Assembly: GCA_024449915.1 (NCBI GenBank)
Contig: JAMZAV010002177.1
Coordinates: 1 to 64,000 of the forward strand
Direction: 5' to 3'
Source: Sweltsa coloradensis
Lineage: Eukaryota; Arthropoda; Insecta; Plecoptera; Chloroperlidae
DNA length: 64,000 bases
The translations under genes were made by a program, and so were the position numbers. Below the pieces are notes generated by a model. The model searched no databases and was not told the origin of the DNA. It saw only the letters and a list, made by a program, of their open reading frames with translations. Below are positions 57,886-64,000 of the stretch, in pieces. Numbering within the stretch: the first letter of the stretch is position 1; each line of letters opens with the position of its first letter.

Positions 57886-58633
57886 TTTTTTTTTTATCCG
57901 GGGACAGCAGTTTTGTAGGGTAGGGTCATAGGATAGGTCTAGCCGTTAGTCTTATATGTTTCATTGACCCCCCCCCCCCCGCCACGACGCCCAGCAGAAC
58001 ACACTTTTATAGCATTTCCAACAGTAAGATTACCATCCGGTTGCACACATAGGCGGAGGCCTAGGCTTGTTATTTTCGGAAAGGGAAATGTTAGAACCAA
58101 TGATTATTTTCTTAGTCTGTTCTGTTGGTATATACTAAATAACTTCATAATCCGAGGAGATACACATGCACTCGATGATGCCATTGTTTACATTTAGGTA
58201 GTCTGTCCCCCCGGATTGCATGTTTGAAAGTAGCCTTATAAATAAGTTGACCCAATACAAAAATGCAGTGATGTATTCGAAATTTTATTTTTAAGTATAC
58301 GCTCTTTCCAAGCAAATGTACATGCTTTCGTACAATGGGGGGAGGCCCCCCAGCTAATGCGGGTCTGGGGCGCACAGCCCCAGATTTTTTTGTGTTTCAT
58401 ACACTGCAATTGGTGGCTTGGGTGCTATTATCATAGCCAATATAACTTATATAATTATGAAATCATGTGACAGCAGTAGGCCCACGTTTAAAAAAACTTA
58501 CTTCTATTTAAAAATCAATTTTAACTTAGCTGGTGTTACATTCGTGAAGTTCAGAGCTGTGTGCCAACTGGTTTGTAACGAATTACTTCCATTTGGATCA
58601 GATAACCAATGAAAACTATGTTAGTGTACCTAT

Positions 58634-59000
58634 AACACACATAACAAAAACTTGTAGAAATACAGCCAAACCTTACACACTCAAAAGAAATGAGATCTAA
58701 AAAAAGGGCCAAGCTCATCTACCCTTCCACATAAAACATAACAGCATCCTCGAAAAGCTTGGCAAAATAGAATTTGCGATTATTAATTTAACGTAATAGT
58801 TTATCCAAGTTCTTTTTTTCTAATTAATTTAAACGTAATAACATGCAAATTCTATTTTGCCAAGCTTTTCGAGGATGCTGTTATGGGACACTGTACGTTT
58901 ATGTGGAAGGGTAGATGAGTTTGGGCCCCTTTTTTTTAGATCTCATTCTTTTGAGTGTGTAAGGTTTGGCTGTATTTCTACAAGTTTTTGTTATGTGTGT
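58634..59000. repeat. Hairpin module of repeat R, copy C
   Basis: Inverted arms as in copies A and B, with CAAAATAGAATTTGC facing its complement around a loop of about 45 bases. The left arm lacks the CGTACAGTGTCCC segment that the right arm keeps. Confidence 0.85.
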
Positions 59001-60293
59001 GATCTCATTACTTTTTCAAGTTCCATTACAAAATTATTTGCTAAAATATAATATTTTTATCAAAGTTGATTTAAATTCTATGGTATTAGCAGTAACAATA
59101 TAGGATGTAAAATATCTAGACCCGGATTTATGTACATCCCGGGTATAGGTGGTATAACCATGGTATAACGACGGTATAAGGACTGGACCCCAATTTTTGA
59201 GTTCGTGGGAGATGAGTTGAAAACGCAATTTGAAAACGAAGTTTGTTTTCGTTTTCGAAGGAATTGGTATTCTTGAACGGTATCGTGGAAAACGTCATGG
59301 GTTGTGAGTTGAAAGCATTGATATTAAACCCCTATAGTAGTTGAAAGAGTATCACGAAATCCAAACACTTTAAAAAGATTTGCGTATAGCAAAGAGCTCG
59401 AAAAAGTTCTATATTTATTCTAGATGGCAGTGCCTTCATAAACGCCGGCCAATCGAAAGACAAGTTGTATGAAATGATTTGATTGTTGCAATTATGTAAA
59501 CAAACAGTTGAGCAAGTTCATAATGTTGTGCTGGCATAGGGTTGGCTAGGCTTGTCAAACATGTAATGTAAGTATGAATTTTACTAGTCCTATAGCCAAA
59601 TGGAACTTTAGACCTACACTTTTGCATTATAAATAATTTTCCACATCTGGGCCTAGGCCAGGGACGGTTTCTGATTTGTTTTATGAGAGTATAATGACAC
59701 CTTTTCTCGTTCCACACAAAGAAGAAAAATTTTAAATGTCCGCTATTTGTTTACGTATCGCACTTTCCCGCCTAACTCTGCTTATACCGTCAACAAGTGT
59801 CAAGTAACTATGGTTACTTGTTGATTGTATGCCAAGTGTTTAAGGCTTATTTTAAAACCTTTATTTGGAAGCCTTCCAACAAACTTTTTCAACTTTTTTT
59901 TTCAAAAGAGACTATCATTCTATAACCTTAATGTCCATGTAAAATATGAACATTGTAGTCCCACCGTCTGGTCAGAATCGCGGGCCGACGTATTAGATGT
60001 GAGCAGTAGTAGGCAGTAGTAGGCAGTAGTAGGCAGTAGCTAACATCCTTAAAGTGATTTTGAGCATGTTTCAAGCCATTTTTTCACCAAGAAGGAATAA
60101 TCGTACCCCAATAAAATTTGGCATGTGTTGTCAGGTACCTAAATCCCCTCGATTGTGATAGTTTTCAAGTTCACATCACGTTACATGACGGCTGGGTAAC
60201 ACCTCGAAATCACCCCAACTCTGCTTGGTGTATAAGGTGCTTGAGTGTTTAGCGCACCGCGGCTTGGCTGCGGCGCCCTAACGGGCACCTAGA
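59001..60293 (+). mobile_element. Repeat R, copy C (uninterrupted)
   Basis: Continues from the hairpin to GGGCACCTAG. It includes the empty target site of the LTR element (ATGAGAGTATAATGACACC, about 59683-59701) and a GCAGTAGTAG decamer repeated four times (60003-60040). No long coding frame. Confidence 0.85.
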
Positions 60294-61229
60294 TTATAAT
60301 TAATATACCTAGTATTTAGGCCTAATATCCCACCAAATTATTTGTGTTCCTTTTTTCCAGGAGATTTAGATTGGGAAACAAAATGGAGACATGTATTGAA
60401 TATTGATGTTTATTTACTGAATTTTAAGGTCTACGATTTTAATAAGGCATTCTTAATTGACACATTTAAATTTTATATTTTGTGTGATTAGAATTTAGAA
60501 CCTACGGGATTGGGAATTTTTACTCAACACTGTTAGTGTACAACACTACAAAATCTTCCACAAAGACTCTTTTTGTGTGTCCTTAGTAGGGACTGAACTC
60601 TTTTTGATTGTTCACCATTAGCCCTTCGGTGGTTTAAAATATGGGATTCCAATCATTACCAATCATTAATTCACGTTGATGAAAATCAAGTTTGATAGGT
60701 ATATTGGATGGTGATGATATGATTGCATAATTATTTTATTTTTTTGCTCTTTGGAGGACTTTACTTTGTATTTCCTATAATTATACCAAGAGGTATACGC
60801 CATATACAGCGTATACCCTGCATATTTGTTTAGGTATACACGGGTGCCAATATATGTTTTTGGGTATACGCCGTATAATCGCGTAGGCCCTATACCCCCC
60901 AATACACCACTGCAAAAATGAAATCTTAAAATCATTAGACCAAGATAACTATAAATAAAGTTCTAAAAAAAGGTTAGCATATCATCCTTTTTATTGATAG
61001 CGTTTTACTTTAATTTTGCTAATGATTCTAGGACTGAATGGGATAATTCTTGAAGATAAATCTAGATGGTGTATAAAATTATTGTGTCAAGTAAATATTT
61101 AGGCCTAAATTAAAATAGGGATCCATCATATTCATACTACAATCATTAAGTCAGCAAGTTTAGGTGGTGTATAGATTTGCAGATGTGTTTTAAAGCTGGC
61201 AGCGCGCGGTAAATTTCAAAGGAGAAATC

Positions 61230-61544
61230 ATGCCAGCCACGGGCAAAGAGCTGGAAGCTAAGTTGGATGAGAACATTGAAGATATTAAGTCTGAAGTGCG
61301 AAAGTTCGAAGTGTGTGTTGCATCTATTGAGAAGAATCTGTTAAAGACGAACGAGAAACTCGATAGTGTGAACGGAGAAAATAAACAGCTAGGCCTACGC
61401 GAGGAAATATGGAGAATTGGCGATATGCACGACTTCCAAGAGAACCAGTCGAGAAGGAATAACCTGGTCTACCGTAACATAGCAGACAACAAAGATGAGT
61501 CCTGGCACGGGAGGGAGCAAGTCATCGTGGGAATAATTGGATGA
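61230..61544 (+). CDS. LINE ORF1-like coiled-coil protein, truncated
   Basis: A 104-codon open frame from MPATGKELEAKLDENIEDIK. It is built of heptads (KLDENIEDIKSEV, IEKNLLKTNEKLDSVNGENK) and is followed by QSRRNNLVYRNIAD, which resembles the coiled-coil to RRM junction of non-LTR retrotransposon ORF1 proteins (usually RRNNLVIxG). The frame ends at VGIIG-stop, before any complete RRM, so only the trimerising N-terminal part is left. The following GCGTAGCGAGCGTACC stretch belongs to the repeat. An acceptor-like TTTGCAG lies 50 bases upstream. ORF1 proteins bind element RNA as trimers. Here the element has no RT nearby. Confidence 0.6.
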   Translation: MPATGKELEAKLDENIEDIKSEVRKFEVCVASIEKNLLKTNEKLDSVNGENKQLGLREEIWRIGDMHDFQENQSRRNNLVYRNIADNKDESWHGREQVIVGIIG

Positions 61545-61599
61545 GCGTAGCGAGCGTACCTAGCGAAGCGAAGATTCTATTTCACTACACTGGAGAAAA

Positions 61600-62335
61600 A
61601 AATCCGAACTGTTTTTTCTTTCTTTCTTTCTTTTTTTTTGTATTTTTGTGTGTCTGTGAACACGATTCCGGCTAAACCGATACTCCAATTGCGATGAAAT
61701 TTTCTGGAGGCCTTCAAAATCTCTGAACTTAGAACTGCACGGTTAAAAAAATCGATCGAAACATTATTTCTCATGAAAATTGCAATTTTACGATTTTTTT
61801 TCGATTTTCTTGTTTTTTTCCTTTTGTATTTTTGTGTGTTTTTTTGTGTGCAACACGATTCCGGTTAAACCGATACTCCAATTGCGATGAAATTTTCTAG
61901 AGGCCTTCGAAATCTCTTAACTTAAAACTGCCACGTTTTTGAGCGCAATCGAAAGATAATTTCTCATGAAAATCACAATTTTACGATTTTTTTCGTTTTT
62001 CTTATTTTTTTTGTTTGTATTTTTGTCTGTTTGTTAACACGATTCCTGCTCAACCGATACTCTAATTGCGATGAAATTTTATGGAGACCTTCGAAATCTC
62101 TGAACTTAGAACTGCTACGTTTTTGAGCGCAATCGAAAAACTAGTCGCAATTTTACGATTTTTTTCGATTTTTAGAACATTTCTTCGACTTATAACACCT
62201 AGGCCTACATACTTTATCCGATTGTAGGCATAATGATTTTTTCACAGAGCCTTAATTTCATGAATTAAGATATTCTTGTTAAATTTGAGCGCAATCGAAA
62301 AATTATTTCTCATGAAAATCGAAATTTTACTAGCC
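61600..62335. repeat. ~185-bp subrepeat, three and a half copies (copy C)
   Basis: Units start near 61670, 61855 and 62038 (CACGATTCCKGCTMAACCGATAC), each with an AATTGCGATGAAATTTT block and TTTTGAGCGCAATCGAAA. A partial fourth lies at 62190-62335. Confidence 0.85.
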
Positions 62336-63291
62336 TTCTGTGCACGGCAAGCTTATGATCATATAATTTTATTATTATCTAAACATTAGGTTTTGATTTC
62401 CCTATGATAATAAAAAGAGATGTTGTAGGACAAGTAGACGAGGTAAAAATATATTAAGTTGGCAAAAAAGATAATATAAATGAGCTATACACCATCAAAG
62501 ATTAAGAGGGAAGACAATTTCGTAAGACCAGCTTAGTCAGACCATAGTCGGACGAAGCCATTGATTACAGAAATAAATAATCAGCTATCTTAATAAAATT
62601 CAAACTATGTTAGCTTCATATAGAGGAGGTATTTTCAGCAAGGTTTCCATATGTTTTCCTTTCACAAAACGAATTGTGATAAGACACAATTGATTGTTGT
62701 CGGGCAATTAGCAAGATGGGAATCAACGGACAATTGAGTTGAGTTGCGACAGTGGGAACTGTGCAATGGCTTTTCCATTGAAAAGCCAAGCAATTTTTTT
62801 ATGAATTCGAGTTTAAAAATGTTACTTTTTTACCACAAAAATCGTTCGCTTGGCTGTCGGCTTTTCAATGGAAAAGCCATTGCACAGTTCCCACTGTCGC
62901 AACTCAACTCAATTGTCCGTTGATTCCCATCTTGCTAATTGCCCGACAACAATCAATTGTGTCTTATCACAATTCGTTTTGCGAAAGGAAAACATATGGA
63001 AACCTTGCTGAAAATACCTCCTCTATATGAAGCTAACTATGTTTAATTTTAAGATAGCTGATTTTTTTTTGTAAAAGGTTTCTGACTAAGCTGGTCTTAC
63101 GAAATTGTCTTCCCTCTTAATCTTTGATGGTGTAGCTCATTTATATTATCTTTATTGCCAACTTAATATATTTTTACCTCGTCTACTTGTCCTACAACAT
63201 CTCTTTTTATTATCATAGGGAAATCAAAACTTAATGTTTAGATAATAATAAAATTATATGATCATAAGCTTGCCGTGCACAGAAGGCTAGT
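62331..63291. mobile_element. 0.96-kb near-perfect palindrome (foldback/MITE)
   Basis: Arms of about 445-455 bp: 62331-62787 and 62850-63291. They start CTAGCCTTCTGTGCACGGC and end in the reverse complement. The loop is about 62 bp (AAGCAATTTTTTTATGAATT to CGCTTGGCTGTC). The arms are nearly identical apart from one 40-bp segment (GACCATAGTCGGACGAAGCC region) missing from the right arm. No coding frame. CTAG at both ends could be a target-site duplication but is itself palindromic. Confidence 0.85.
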
Positions 63292-64000
63292 TCATGTCAT
63301 ATGCCTGAGCACTTGATATCAGTCGAGATTCTTCTTCTGCCTCGTCAACTCTAGATTCGGTTTCATGATAAACAACAAATATGTATCCTTTGAATTCAAT
63401 CGTATGGACATCAAGTTCAACATTATTTATCATATACGTGTAGACTTTGGTAGTTATCATCAAACTTAACTAAGTTATTGACCTTCCCACCTTGAAAAAG
63501 CTGTGAAAAGAATGAGACTTGTGGAAAACCAGATAACGAATTATTACCTTTTAAGCCCGACATTCAGGCGTATGAAACTGTAACTGCCTCTATAACTAGG
63601 GGTCAGTGGTTATGTCTATGAATTTGTCATTTTGATCAAATCTTACTCGAACATTATTTGTAGGGTTGGGTGAAAAGCTACATTTCTTCGAAATCTTTCT
63701 CTTTCGAAGACTTGGGGGGCGTGCGTTGCATTGCGTTTAAAGGAATACTCCTAAAGTCACCAGAATACATTTAAAAAATATGTAACCAGCGCCACACCTT
63801 GCAACCCTTTCACAAAAAAAAAATTTGAATTAGCTTTATCATTAAACCAAATATATATTGTTACCAAAATTTTAAAGGGTAATTTTCTTAATAGTTATAA
63901 TCCGAAAATTTGCGGGGATAAAGAGAAAGGCCAGTGTATTTTTTGTAAGGTTCTTTTTTATACTCGACCGTGATGATATGTTACTCCTGTTACACCCCAT
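63292..64000. other. Unique AT-rich sequence
   Basis: No gene, repeat or regulatory site recognised up to the end of the window. Confidence 0.45.

Larger units (their letters stand above)
53592..57890 (+). repeat. 4.3-kb tandem duplication, left copy (B)
   Basis: Starts at TTTTATCCGGGGACAG and runs collinear with 57891-62119. It contains the hairpin module (54354-54729), repeat R through to CCCCTAG (56033), a long A+T spacer, a broken LINE ORF1-like frame (56984-57300) and three copies of a roughly 190-bp subrepeat (57330-57885). It carries many single-base insertions compared with the right copy. Confidence 0.9.
57891..62119 (+). repeat. 4.3-kb tandem duplication, right copy (C)
   Basis: Direct repeat of 53592-57890, starting at the same ATCCGGGGACAG. 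The end is defined by GAACTGCTACG near 62119, after which the sequence continues uniquely with a further partial subrepeat. The copy is cleaner (fewer indels) than its neighbour. Confidence 0.9.

Noticed and set aside
53763..58375. Short frames such as 53763-53975 and 58145-58375 shared between the tandem copies
   Set aside because: They recur only because the 4.3-kb segment is duplicated and are not kept in length or frame between the copies.
1..64000. Prokaryotic features such as CRISPR arrays, operons or Shine-Dalgarno sites
   Set aside because: Spliced exons, LINE/LTR retroelements and satellites show a eukaryotic genome. The tandem arrays lack the short-repeat/unique-spacer pattern of CRISPR.

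Overview
The window looks like one stretch of a large, repeat-rich arthropod genome, most likely an insect. The only cellular gene I can recognise is a longitudinals lacking (lola)-type BTB-zinc-finger locus on the + strand. It is represented by alternative 3' terminal exons that carry arrays of C2HC/C2H2 fingers with lola-like linkers (DCGRxEPHKC, CGKEPQFxCPxC). Two such exons are clear (14.95-15.35 kb and 40.03-40.43 kb). A third (41.17-41.71 kb) has decayed and its finger unit is tandemly duplicated. A short basic terminal exon at 49.59 kb shares their splice phase. Each of the two good exons has a single missing base that breaks the frame at the first or second finger.

Nearly everything else is mobile or repetitive DNA sitting in what would be introns and 3' flanks. 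From left to right: a 3.8-kb foldback element carrying remains of a widespread transposon-type protein (1.7-5.4 kb); a 5'-truncated non-LTR retrotransposon (5.5-7.4 kb); a 47-bp minisatellite; a 15-copy, 195-bp tandem array (8.0-10.9 kb); a 1.55-kb element with terminal inverted repeats (13.1-14.7 kb); and a repeat here called R (15.5-16.6 plus 37.1-37.7 kb), split by a 20.4-kb LTR retroelement.

That LTR element (16.634-37.078 kb, transcribed from the - strand) is the most interesting object. Its 1.44-kb LTRs are flanked by the 4-bp duplication GTAT, and two unoccupied R copies in the same window (near 55.42 and 59.69 kb) show the empty target site. Gag, RT-RNase H-integrase in Ty3/Gypsy order and an envelope-like gene can be traced, all with frame breaks. 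Downstream lie about 9 kb of additional - strand coding remains. These include a second membrane-anchored glycoprotein-like segment and an uninterrupted, GC-rich, proline-rich 436-codon ORF next to the 3' LTR. I do not recognise that ORF.

The right third holds a roughly 40-copy satellite with a 187-bp unit (42-49.5 kb), a candidate promoter and first exon (52.2-52.6 kb), a 4.3-kb direct tandem duplication containing R plus a LINE ORF1-like reading frame (53.6-62.1 kb), and a near-perfect 0.96-kb palindrome (62.3-63.3 kb). Small indels are concentrated in some blocks (LTR element, 187-bp satellite, left copy of the 4.3-kb duplication) and almost absent from others (195-bp array). Part of the apparent gene decay may therefore be uncorrected sequencing or assembly error.
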